Source of the DNA: Apoderus coryli
Lineage: Eukaryota; Arthropoda; Insecta; Coleoptera; Attelabidae
Assembly (NCBI GenBank): GCA_911728435.2
Contig: OU452199.1
Location: forward strand, 16,626,860 to 16,690,859
DNA length: 64,000 nt
Reading direction: 5' to 3'
Shown here in pieces: positions 22,700 to 33,700 of this stretch (positions are counted from its first letter, which is position 1; every line of letters starts with the position of its first letter). Made by a program: the position numbers and the translations under genes. The notes under the pieces are model-generated. The model worked only from the letters and a program-made list of their open reading frames with translations, did no database searches and had not been told where the DNA came from.

Positions 22700-23825
22700 G
22701 CCACGTCAGTTTTATGTGAAAACTAGATAATAATTTTTCTATTTTCATATTTCTGTTGCAAACTAATCTGATTGTTGGATTCATAACTTACTAGAATTCT
22801 GGATAAACTTGGAAAATTTCTTTTTGAAACTGATCCTTCGCGTTTAAAACTCTTTTTCGATGGACGCTCATCATGAAAAGTCCAACAAGCCGTTGTTCCA
22901 ACATTGTTTACTGTAACCAAGTTTTTGTCCGACGCAAGGTGAATGATCTTTCTATTGTGCAGGTAGTGCAAGGTTGCGCGAGTGAAATTTGGAGCGCATT
23001 TTAATGCCTGGGTAAAAAGTTTGCGCTTCTTTAACTAGTTCAATTTCTTTTAACTCCGAGGTTGACTTTTTTTTTCTTTCCACAGATTATACCATCGTTC
23101 CACTTCAGCCAAAATGTCATTTAAGTTGTAGTAATCACAAAAGCTTTTATTTTTTTTAAACTGAGCAAATGGTAAAGCAAGAAATATATTAGAGTGTAAT
23201 GGAAGCAACTCGTAGGCAGCCAGAGAATCGCTGTCCTAAACACATTATCAATGAATCTAGATACGGAATTATGGAAGATCTCGTCCAGTACTTGGTATCA
23301 GAACCTGCTGGAGGATTTGCACGAAGCGTTTGTCCATTTGTAACCCTCAGCATTTTAAAGTCCGTATTAATGTCCTCGGCAATATTTTCGGCTTCTTTTA
23401 TCATGTTTAGTCGTCCTTAACATTTTCCCGGTGTGTTTTTAAAAGGTTTGAAATTATTTTTATGTGATTCATGCATTGTAATAAGTCAAAAATAAGTGCA
23501 AAAATTCAAAATATTTGGCTATTAACCAGACACGAACAATAAATTCAGATTTTGCAGCAGCACAATGCATTTGAAAAGCAGCTTTTCTCGTACCTGCATT
23601 GACATCTGTTGTATTTTTGAGACCAGCGGGTCTCACAGAAGATCGGCACGTTTGGTACGAATTTTCGCCCAAGTGGGGATGCTAACTGGTTTAAATCGTT
23701 CACCACTAAATTAAGTTTGTGGCTAAGACAATGAAAATACAGCCCCCGTGTGCACTTTTGCCGAAGAATTTTTTGTACCCCGCCGCGCTTTCCAGCCATG
23801 GTGGAACACCCATCGTACCATTGTC
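22700..23825 (-). pseudogene. hAT-family transposase (ZMYM1-like) pseudogene
   Basis: From the right, the minus strand gives CVGQWYDGCSTMAGKRGGVQ (23825-23770), YFHCLSHKLNLVV, then INTDFKMLRVTNGQTLRANP with YWTRSSIIPYLDSLI (23390-23240). Near 23060-22900 it continues with ELVKEAQTFYPGI and degraded remains of the C-terminal dimerisation block (CTIERSFSTLRR-type). This order matches insect hAT transposases related to ZMYM1 and 52-kDa repressor proteins. Many frameshifts and stops break it, and the N-terminal zinc finger is missing. No terminal repeats or 8-bp duplication were found. Confidence 0.75.
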
Positions 23826-25534
23826 CGACGCACTTTTCAAGGTGTTAAGAGGTTAAGAAAGTAAGTATGGTAGGATCATTTGAATTTAAATTTTTTTGGT
23901 TATTACATTTTTAATATAATTTCACCTTACATGGTGCTTCAAAAACGAGCAAGTTATGAGTTTTTTTTAACGGAGTGTCCTATATTTTATCACATCTTTG
24001 AATTAATCCTTAGAAAAAGTGCTATTGCATGTGTGTACAAATGTTCTAAGCGCCCTGCTAAGGTCGACATCTATTTATGTTCATAAGGTGATAATTTTTT
24101 TACCAAATTAATAAAATATCTATGCAAAAATAAATTTGTTAAGTACTACTATTATCAAGTGAGTTTTTGTTATTCGCTGCAATATGAACTTTAAACACAA
24201 ATAATGAAAAGCGGTGATCTGCACATTGTAATGTTATCTATTTAGGAAATTGCTGTAAGCTAATATTATTCCAATTACATCGCTTCTCTCTCAAGTTATT
24301 TACTTATGCATTCCAGCAACGTTCCGTACTACTTCGTTACTATTTTGTTTCTTCGTTGGCGAAATTTATGGCAGCCGGATACCCGTTTCTTACAAACAAC
24401 CCTTTAAAGCCATTTTTTAATTACCTCGTTAAAGTGATTAATAAATCAAACGGGGTGTTTTAATAATTAACAGAACGGTATAACGGCAAGAGTGGAATTT
24501 AATTGGTTTTCACCGTTCTCAGTGGAGTTTAGAGGAAGTTAAGAGAATAATAAGAACAAGGAGTGGAATATTAAACTTATGGTGGTGGTATGAATACATG
24601 TTATTTGCTGCTATTAGCCAACACTTTTCAAAATAAAATTAAAATTAACTTTAGGCAAACTCATTATATGGTAACCTAAATAACTACTCATCAGTCGTTT
24701 TAATTCCGATCGCACGTTTGCTGGTGTGCTAGACAAACAAATACCGATAAACGTTCAGTCTCATATGATATACTAGGTACATATATTCAATCTTGATACC
24801 CAACTCGAAACTGACCATTTTGTAGAAAAATAAACTAAAAATTAGATATTTCAGAGCAGGCATGTTAGATTGTCTTGCACGTTCCTCTAAAATGTTATAA
24901 CGTTTGTATATTAGGCATTTTTGAACAACTAATTCTAAAATCGACAGTCATTTGTTTATGATACATATTTGTATATTCGTTTGTGGCATATGGCTTTGTC
25001 CAAATTAGTACAAATTCATATTACATTAACAACGTCTCATCAACGTCATCCAATTCAAAATATACACCTTCTCGATAATTTTTCCGTCCGAAAGGTAACG
25101 TTTTTATGCTAAAGGTATCTGCAAGTCTGAAACGCATTTGATTTGCACTTTGAAAATTTAAGCTGCAGTATTTAAAGAAGGTATATTATTTGCCTACACT
25201 TTTGACTATTGGACGCACTTAAAGTGTTTTATGGTCCAAAGAGAAGTCTTTACTGATACCTTTTCATAGGGCACCTGAACATCAATTATTCCCAATATCA
25301 TGAGATCATTTGCGATTTATTAATACAGAATGGCAGTGAATGATATTTAAAGTGAAGTACAGAAGAGTTGAAAATTAAAACATAAAAATCGCTTATTTTC
25401 ACTTATTTAAGACGAAAAATTGCTTCCATGAAAAATGTAACAAACTAATAAAACAGATAGTGTTTAAGAGGGATACCCATTTACCAAACATGACCACACA
25501 GAGAAATTAAAATAGTAGGTTTATTGTGCTTTTG
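23826..25534. other. AT-rich non-coding spacer
   Basis: No ORF with family features and no clear repeats. Confidence 0.35.
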
Positions 25535-25790
25535 AATAAATTAAACATCATAATTTTCAGGAAAATATTTGTTTTTCGAAACTTACCTATACTCGCCCTG
25601 ATGGCGTAAGCCTAAATACGATGAGTTAAACATATTAAATTGACTAGGTGGTGTTATTCACTATCACTGTTTTTCATTATCTAAGTAGTTTTGAAACATT
25701 CTAAATTAGCGAAATACTTTTGTACTACTACTACAATGTACTACATTTTCAAATTATGATTGAACATATAATAAAGGAATTATTGAAATA
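25535..25790. repeat. partial MITE copy Q3
   Basis: Contains the Q-family interior (GGAAAATATTTGTTTTTCG, AAATTGACTAGGTGGTG, GATTGAACATATAATAAAGG) but lacks the terminal TTTTCTACGAC and its partner, so both ends are eroded or deleted. Confidence 0.65.
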
Positions 25791-26805
25791 GTCCATTTTC
25801 TTACGAGGCGTTTTATTTATATAGGGATGAAGAAATTAACCAAATAACTGAATTTTAAGAATCAGAATCTCAAATATGAGAAAAAAACGTATAATGTACA
25901 TCATACGCGAAGTTATGTAATCATAATCGCAACAACCACAATATTTTAATTTCAAATTTTATTTTATTTTATAACTGACACGTTTTAATGAATTCAAATT
26001 GATTTATATTAATAATTTCTTTTTCAAATGGTGAATAATTTAATAATATCCTAAAAATTATCTGAGTTGTGATATACATTTGGTTTTAAAATAGGTATAT
26101 TTTTCTGTAATTCCCCAATTGGATACCACTGATGATGGGAACATGTATGGTTGAATGCTGATTGATTTGAACAAATATATGATATTCATTTGTGGATCAG
26201 ATTTAATTTATCCATCACTATATAATAGACAATCATAGGAAAAATTAATTATAGTATTGCTTGGCAAACGAATCTATGACAAGTAGTAGTGTGAAGTGTG
26301 AAGTAGTATTAATTTGAAAATCGATTTTTTACAATTACAAATAATAATAATGAAAAAAGCTTAGCATTTTAAGTGGTTTTTAGTTTTATTTCTATTTAAT
26401 AACTTAAATTTTTACCACTGAGTATTAAAATAGGGAAAATAATTTACGATCTTCTGTAAATTGGTGGAAACTGAGTTCTCCCCCGCAATTGTTGCCGCCC
26501 CTCGTAATATGGAATCAGTCAGTGGCAGAGTGGTGTTATTTATACTTTTGTTGTCGTGTATGAGTTCCAATATTATCAAATATTATATCACATTATTATT
26601 GTATATTTAGTGTTCTGTTACTTTAGTATTTTAGGTTCAAAATAATTGGTTCTTGAAGAAATTTAAGCTTACACATTGTTTGTTCTTTATTAAGTCATCT
26701 AAAACTAAAACCATTATGTGTCGTATATCATTTAAAAGGAACAAAAATATGCAATTTTATTGCCTAAGAAAATCAGGGTAGTTCGATTTAGAAAAACGTC
26801 TCTTA
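25791..26805. other. non-coding spacer
   Basis: Nothing recognised. The last part may be the decayed upstream region of the transposase remnant that follows. Confidence 0.3.
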
Positions 26806-27082
26806 GAACGCCTCCGTATATGTGCGAGTTCAACCCAATAGAGTTAACTTAAGCAAAACTCAAATTAAATAGATAAGAACCCGCAATACAACCGGAAATT
26901 TCAACCTAACTACATTAAAAGAAGTTCTTAATATCCAGTAATGATTGGAATCGTTTTTGCCGACATGTTAAGGAGTTGGAAGAAGAATTTTGGAGGAAAT
27001 TGAGCACATTATAATATCTTTAGGACAAGATGACGACAGCGAGACTGATGATAATGATGATGCTCAAGTTGAGGAAGTCTAA
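26806..27082 (+). pseudogene. DDE_3 (IS630/Tc1-related) transposase C-terminus
   Basis: PPYMCEFNPIEL near 26812-26848 matches the PPYHCELNPIE block that carries the third catalytic residue (Glu) in a group of insect and bacterial IS630-like transposases. It is followed by SNDWNRFCRHVKELEEEFW (26937-26995). In another frame there is an acidic tail, EEIEHIIISLGQ then DDDSETDDNDD, before a stop at 27080. The order and spacing fit the family's C-terminus. Stops and a frameshift make it a relic; upstream catalytic parts are not recognisable. Confidence 0.65.
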
Positions 27083-28854
27083 AAGATTGCCACCTTCTAT
27101 AAAGTAATACTAATTATGATCGTTGTATAGTAAATGCAATGATTAACTATTTTTTTTAATGGACTGTATTAGTAGGTTGCACAAGTTCAATATTTAAATT
27201 CCAATTTTTTTCTGTTAAGATAATAGAGCGACGCGATTAAAATTAACGTGGCCTACCTTTTAATGCTGCAGTTCTGTTGCGGGGCCCCATTGTAATCCAA
27301 TCTACTGTCACTCTCCAATGTTCTTCACTTTCACAGAATTATTAGGTATATATTTTGCCAGAGTAACTCCAAGAGTAATTTTAAGGTACATATAACTTTT
27401 TGTTTAAATAAAAAGGACGGCCAACTTTCTGCGAACGTTATTATTTCTTCTCCCTGATCTATCTATTCAAAAACGGTCACGAACCAAAATTATGCGCGGC
27501 ACTTGTGCGCTCCAGCAATTAATGGTTTATCGATAATCATTGAACAATCGATAAAATAATTTTCTTATTTATTTGTTACTAGCGATATGCTCGTACAGTT
27601 ATATTTAATCGAAATATTTAAAACAGTTAATTATAGTTTCTCAACGTGACTTAAAGCAACCAAAAGGTCCAAGATATTTTAATTATTTTCGATAAGTTGT
27701 TTTAGATTTTTTTGTTTAAATCAAGCAAGATTACCAAAGTGTTTAATTTATTTCGTTAAGTTGTTTTAGAATGTTTTTGTTTTTTATAAGAACGTTTTAT
27801 TTTCATTTGTGGTATGCAAACTTTACATATTTAAAGTAAAATAAATAATTAAATAAAATACTTCTTGGGTGTTATAGCTTAATATCAGTAGGTGCTTTTA
27901 CCAAACACGTGAAGAACTTTTCATTAATTTTAATTTTTTAGCAACACATAAATGTTTATTAATTATTACTAAACTTTTACAACGCACGCCACTGGAAATT
28001 TTAGGAATGAAATGAGCCATGTTTTATTACAACTACATTCCCCTTACCGACACCACGCTGTTACAGCCCAATTTTCCAAACAATACGTAAATAGAGTTCT
28101 ACCAAAACATATAACTTAAATAAATGGAAATAACATAGTTAATTTGTTGGTATATTTCTGTGAAAATTCCGAATAATCAGTTTGTCCTACAGAACGGGAC
28201 TTTAATCCATAGAATCAAGTGTAAAAATAAACATCTTTATCTCTCTCAACTTGTGATGTGTTTAATTATGTGAAATAATTTTGAGGACAAGATCGAGTTT
28301 TTTTGAACAAAATAATTTAGACAGATGAAACAAAGTTTTGTATAGATGCAAATTTAAACCAGCATAAACATTACCAACTTTTCGACTTACGAAAATCCGC
28401 ACATTATTGAAGAAAGGAAATTTAAAATTATGCTTATATTAGTGTGAACGTTTTTTGATTGGAAAATGACTACACAGGTTGGAGGATGGCAGTTTAGATA
28501 AGAAAAGATTGATATCTTCTCATTTTGTATACCGCTCTGGCTGATTTTTTAAATGAACTTCCCTTAAATATATCATTAAGTAGCCGGTATCAACGATATG
28601 GTGCTCTACCTCATTGTATAAATATAATCAAGAACTTCACGAAATGGTTAAAAACCAATCGATGAGACGAATAGAGCCTTAGAAATGGAGAGCAACATGC
28701 TGAGACCAGTCGTTGCTAAATTTTATATTTGGGGTACACTAATGCAAAAAGTTTATTCAACAACAGTTGATTCAAGGAAAATTTAGGTAAGAAAATCAAC
28801 GGAAGCTTCACCTCAAGCAAATTGCATGAGATCTTACATATCGGTAAATATATA
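27083..28854. other. AT-rich non-coding spacer
   Basis: No gene or repeat recognised. It ends in an AT-rich symmetric site (TAAATATATA) where the next element inserted. Confidence 0.35.
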
Positions 28855-29237
28855 CAGGGTGAGTTATTAGTGCGTCGAAGTTCGATACTACCTCAAAGAA
28901 GTCATAAAGTACGTATTTTAAAATTATTGTAATTTGTACAGGGTGGCTCATCTCATCAGGGTGAACCAAACTTACGTTTTTTTTAAATGGAAAGCCCTAT
29001 TTACTATTCCACAATTTCATTCGTTTAGACTTGACATTAGTCATACTAAAATTTTAGAAAAGTATACCGAGTGGTTCAAAAGTTACCACTAGTATTATAT
29101 GCAAAACATGGCGAATTCCAAGGTTTCTGTACTGGAACTGAAATAATTTAAACTCTGCTTCTTACGGGCATAGCTTTTTGATAGTTATCAACTTTTAGAA
29201 AAAGATAATTGTTAGTATGTAGTGCAAGACCTGTATA

Positions 29238-30372
29238 CAGGATGAGTCCAAACTCAAATTTGCGTTTTACTCGAATTTTCCAAACGAGACACCCTGTATA
29301 TAATATCAAAAACTGAAAGGAAAATTGATAAGCTTTTATTCTTATATAGCCTTTCTTATACCTAAAGCTATTAGTTTTTAAGATATTTTCATTTATTTAA
29401 TGTGACTTCATCTCTAAACAACACAAAGGCAAAAAAATCTACCAGATTGTGAATTTGTTGTTGCGCCCATTGGCAGAACATAATTCGCCGGAGATAGTCA
29501 TCGTCATTTTGTTTTTATGTAGAATTCTTTTGACTGAGCTTTAGCTTGCCGATTGTTCCCGAGCAATTTGACGCGTGCTGATATGTGGATTTTCTACACC
29601 TTTAAACATTACATTCAATTAATTTTCATCATTCAAAACAGTTTTGGTCTTAGTTTGTTTCGGGTATTTTACTGATCCCGTGTTTCCCAAACGATTCATT
29701 AAGTAACCTTTCCATTGTTATCTTTTCTGGTTGCTTTCGAGCAGGATATTTTTCTTGGTAAATTCTTTGCGCAAGTATAACATTTTGCATACATTCTCTC
29801 TATATCCAAATCATATCTATTAACTCATTTTTGGGAAAATTCATTTCAACCGAAATTTAATTTAGTAATTATAAATAAACTAATTGTTATAGGTAGGTAC
29901 TTAATAGAATACACTTTTGTAATAAATAGCTAATGATTAAATGTCACTGTCATTCGATCAAATCCTGTTATATAAATAAATAAAGACGCATACAACCATT
30001 TTGAAGTTCCCTGATTTAGTTGATAAATATTGCAATTATTATACCGGTTTTGATTACGATTATGATAAATAAATAACTATTATAAAATAGGTTGAATTTG
30101 AAAAATATTATTTTTGTGATTTTGTGTAATGTTTTCAATCACAAATATCAAAAAAATCAAATTAGGTATATCTATGCAAAATGACCACGTAAAGTCCAAA
30201 CTTTCTAATATTTTTTTTGTTTAAATGAAAATATCTTAAAAACTAATAGCTTTTGGTATAAGAAAGGCTATATAAGAATATAAGCTTATCAATTTTCCTT
30301 TCAGTTTTTGATATGCGGTGTCTCATTTGGAAAATTCGAGTAAAACGCAAATTTGAGTTTGGACTCACCCTG
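29238..30372 (-). mobile_element. internally deleted mariner-like element B
   Basis: The left end CAGGATGAGTCCAAACTC and right end GAGTTTGGACTCACCCTG are inverted, with arms of about 165 bp. It is flanked by TA at 29236-29237 and 30373-30374. Removing it leaves the perfect palindrome CCTGTATATACAGG, with the TA at the exact centre. The interior keeps part of a transposase on the minus strand. Confidence 0.85.
29400..29860 (-). pseudogene. mariner-like transposase N-terminal relic in element B
   Basis: The minus strand reads LIDMIWIYRECMQNVILAQR then IYQEKYPARKQPEKITMERL, the N-terminal domain of a common class of insect mariner-like transposases. It is followed by VENPHISTRQIAREQSAS (helix-turn-helix region) and, in another frame, IMFCQWAQQQIHNLVDFF with FRDE, just before where the first catalytic Asp block would be. 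The sequence then meets the left inverted repeat. The catalytic core has been deleted, making B non-autonomous. Confidence 0.7.
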
Positions 30373-30421
30373 TATACAGGTTTTGCACTATATACTAGCA
30401 ATTATCTTTTTCTCAAAGTTG

Positions 30422-30426
30422 GTAAC
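30422..30426. other. target-site duplication, left copy
   Basis: GTAAC immediately before the LTR start; the same five bases follow the other LTR at 36455-36459. Five base pairs fits BEL/Pao integration. Confidence 0.9.
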
Positions 30427-30619
30427 TGTTTTTGATAATAATGGACTGTATTAATATAAATTCTTATTAACTTTTTATTCATCAATAATTGACATTTTTA
30501 CAAAATTATTCTGACATTACATCTTTTATTTTGACAACACGACAAAACATTAATCATGACTACTAGAAAATTAGATATCTATTAATGTTATAATTCCAAG
30601 AGATAATTAATCTTTAACA
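30427..30619 (-). repeat. 3' LTR of the BEL/Pao element
   Basis: 193 bp; on the minus strand it starts TGTTAAAGATTAATTATC and ends ATTATCAAAAACA. It differs from the 5' LTR at one position by my comparison (near 30541: C here, T in the other copy). Confidence 0.95.
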
Positions 30620-30634
30620 TATAGCCCGCCTTGA
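30620..30634 (-). promoter_or_regulatory. polypurine-tract-like sequence
   Basis: On the minus strand, CAAGGCGGGCTATA directly precedes the 3' LTR. The AAGGCGGG core is a plausible plus-strand primer, though interrupted and four bases from the LTR. Confidence 0.45.
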
Positions 30635-30770
30635 AGCATTGATGAAAATGCTTCAAAAACATCAAACAATTATAATAAGCAATACAACTCTTTCATTCAC
30701 ACCTTGAAACTATGGCTTGCAATTATTCCTTTACCATTCCTTAAAACTATAGCTAATTACTAGAAAACTA

Positions 30771-33700
30771 CTAAGTTACACATTCTGGTAATGGTAGAAT
30801 ACACACACGATTAGCTGCTCGTTTCACAATATTTCCACTTGCAAGTCTAACACTAATTACACGTGTAATACCATCTGTCCCTTGGTGAAGTTCAGTAATT
30901 CGACCTAGAGGCCAATTTGCTGTAGGCGCATTGTCTTCTTTGATAAGAACCAACGTATCGACTTTCAATAACTTATGTGAATTTAATTTCCACTTTACTC
31001 GAGACTGAAGTTCACCTATATATTCCTTGTACCACCTAGCCCAATAATGCTGCGTTTGTGCTTGTAGTTTTTGCCATAATTTGAGTCTATTTTCTGGTAC
31101 ATTTATTATATCCATTTCAGGAAGAGCCGTTACTTGTCTTCCTATCAAAAAATGTGCCGGTGTTAATGCCGACATATCATTTGGATCATCACTAATCGGG
31201 CAAAGAGGACGTGAATTTAATACGCCTTCAACTCTAGTTAGTACAGTTGCAAGTTCTTCAAACGTCAACGGAGTGGCTCCAATCACACGTTTGATATGAT
31301 ATTTCGAACTTTTGATTCCTGCTTCCCATATGCCTCCAAATGTTGGAGAATTTGCAGGTGTAAATCTCCATTCAATATCATCACTTACTAACTTATTTGC
31401 AATAAAAGTACAATGTTTATTCAAAAAATCAGACACTGCAGAAAGCTCATTCTTGGCTCCAATATAATTTGAACCGTTGTCAGAGAAAATAATTTTAGGT
31501 TTACCCCGACGACTTACAAAACGATTCAGTGCCGCCATAAAAGCTTCCGTGGTGAGCTCTGAAACTAATTCAAGATGCACAGCTTTGGTGCTCATACAAA
31601 CAAAAATACATATATAAGATTTAACTATTTTAGGATTTCTAGTTTTTCTGTCCTTTAAATAAAAAGGACCGCCAAAATCGGTACCTACATTCAAGAATGG
31701 TGAAAAATTATTTACTCTTATATTTGGTAAGTCACCCATTAGATACTGATTCCCTTTCGGATGAGCCTTAAAACAAGTAACACATTGATTTACAATTTTC
31801 TTACAGGAATTACGTCCTGAAATTATCCAATACCTTTCTCTAAGTGAGCATAACAGCATTTGTACTCCACAATGTAACAACCGGACATGTTCACTCCTTA
31901 TAATAATATCTGTAAGAAGGCAACCCTTTGGTAAAATAAGAGGATGTTTTTTATCATACTTGACAGCTGCATTTTTTAATCTACCTCCAACACGAAGAAC
32001 ATCATCTTTTAAAATTGGATTTAACGATAAAATTTTACTTTTTTTATGTAATTGCTTACTATTTATTAACCTACTGTAATCATCATTGAAATATCTTATT
32101 TGGGTGTATTTAATTAAAGCAATTTCCGCTTTGCTAATTTCACTAGGTAAAAGTAAGCCTCTGATTTGCTGGCTTTTATTTTTACAATTATTTATAAAAC
32201 GAAATACATATGCAACTACGTATAAAATTTTACTATAGGATGAAAATTTATTTATTAAACTTTCTAAGATACTCGAATCCTGCATTATGGATAAATTCAC
32301 TGATCGTGTTTCAGGAATTTCAGACAGCATATTATTTGATTCTTGTACATCCCATAAACTATTATTTTTTGTAAACCACTCTGGTCCATGCCACCATAAG
32401 TGACAAGTTTTTAAAAATAATACCGATACACCACGTGATAACAAATCAGCTGGATTTTCATTAGTTTTAACATGATTCCAGTTGTTGTTACCACTAAGTT
32501 CTTGAATTTCGCTAATACGATTTGCTACAAAAGTTTTGAATTTTGATGGCGAATTCCTGATCCAACACAATACAATTGTTGAATCGCACCAGTAATAGAT
32601 ATTTTTAAATTGAATATCTAATGATTTCATGGTGGCATTCATTAAATTTGCCAACAGTAATGCTCCACATAATTCCAACCTAGGAAGACTGATTTGTTTT
32701 ATAGGTGCTACTCTTGATTTCGCGTTTACTAAATGACTGATATAACTTCCATCAAGTTGCAGACACCGTACATAAATACACGCACCGTATGCTTTAGTAG
32801 ATGCATCACTAAATCCGTGAATCTCTACTGATCTATATTTATTAAATATTGCTTGCCGCGAAATATTTAAATCATTTATTATAACTAGTTCATTGTAAAA
32901 TTCTTGCCAACTATTACCAATTTCATCAGACAAAATAGCATCCCAGTCGTATTTAAGTTTCCATAGTTCTTGAATAATTAACTTCGCTCTAATAATTATA
33001 GGGCCTAGTAACCCTAACGGATCAAATAATTGACATATAGTGGATAAAATCGTGCGTTTGGTTACTTTAGTACTGGCTCTATTTTCTAGCGTAAATTTAT
33101 ATTTGATTAAATCATTATTAGAATCCCAAAAAATGCCTAGCGTTTTATTTTGTTCATTTATTCCAAGATCTAAAATACTAGCCGCTAGAGTTCTATCAAC
33201 GTTAAAACTGAATAATATATCTTTATCATTACATAGCCATTTCCTTAAATCAAAACCAGAATCGCTAAATAATTGAGTCAAAACGCGTTGATTATTTAAA
33301 AACTCACGGCTTGTATCTGCTCCTGTAAGTAGATCATCCATATAAAAATCGCGCTTGATAATTTGACTAACATCTGGGTACATTTTTTCATTATCTAAAG
33401 CTATCTGGAATAAACAACGTACCGCCAAATACGGAGCTGAGGAAGTACCATAAGTAACGGTGTTCAGCTGAAAATATTCTAATGGTTTTTCAGCAGAATC
33501 ACGCCAAATAATTTTCTGATATTTCCTTTCATTTTCATTAATTAGGATTTGCCTATACATTTTAGAAATATCTGCAGTCATAACATAATTGTATTTTCTG
33601 AAACGCGTTAAAATTGAAAATAAATCTTCTTGTAATCTGGGACCTACAAACTGAACGTCATTAAGTGACAATCCAGAATCTGTTTTTGAACTAGCATCAA

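Noticed and set aside
23199..23420. 73-residue plus-strand frame
   Set aside because: It is the antisense of the hAT transposase relic, whose minus-strand residues are recognisable.
33040..33276. Plus-strand frames inside 30771-36041
   Set aside because: They are antisense to the intact BEL/Pao Gag-Pol frame and have no features of their own.
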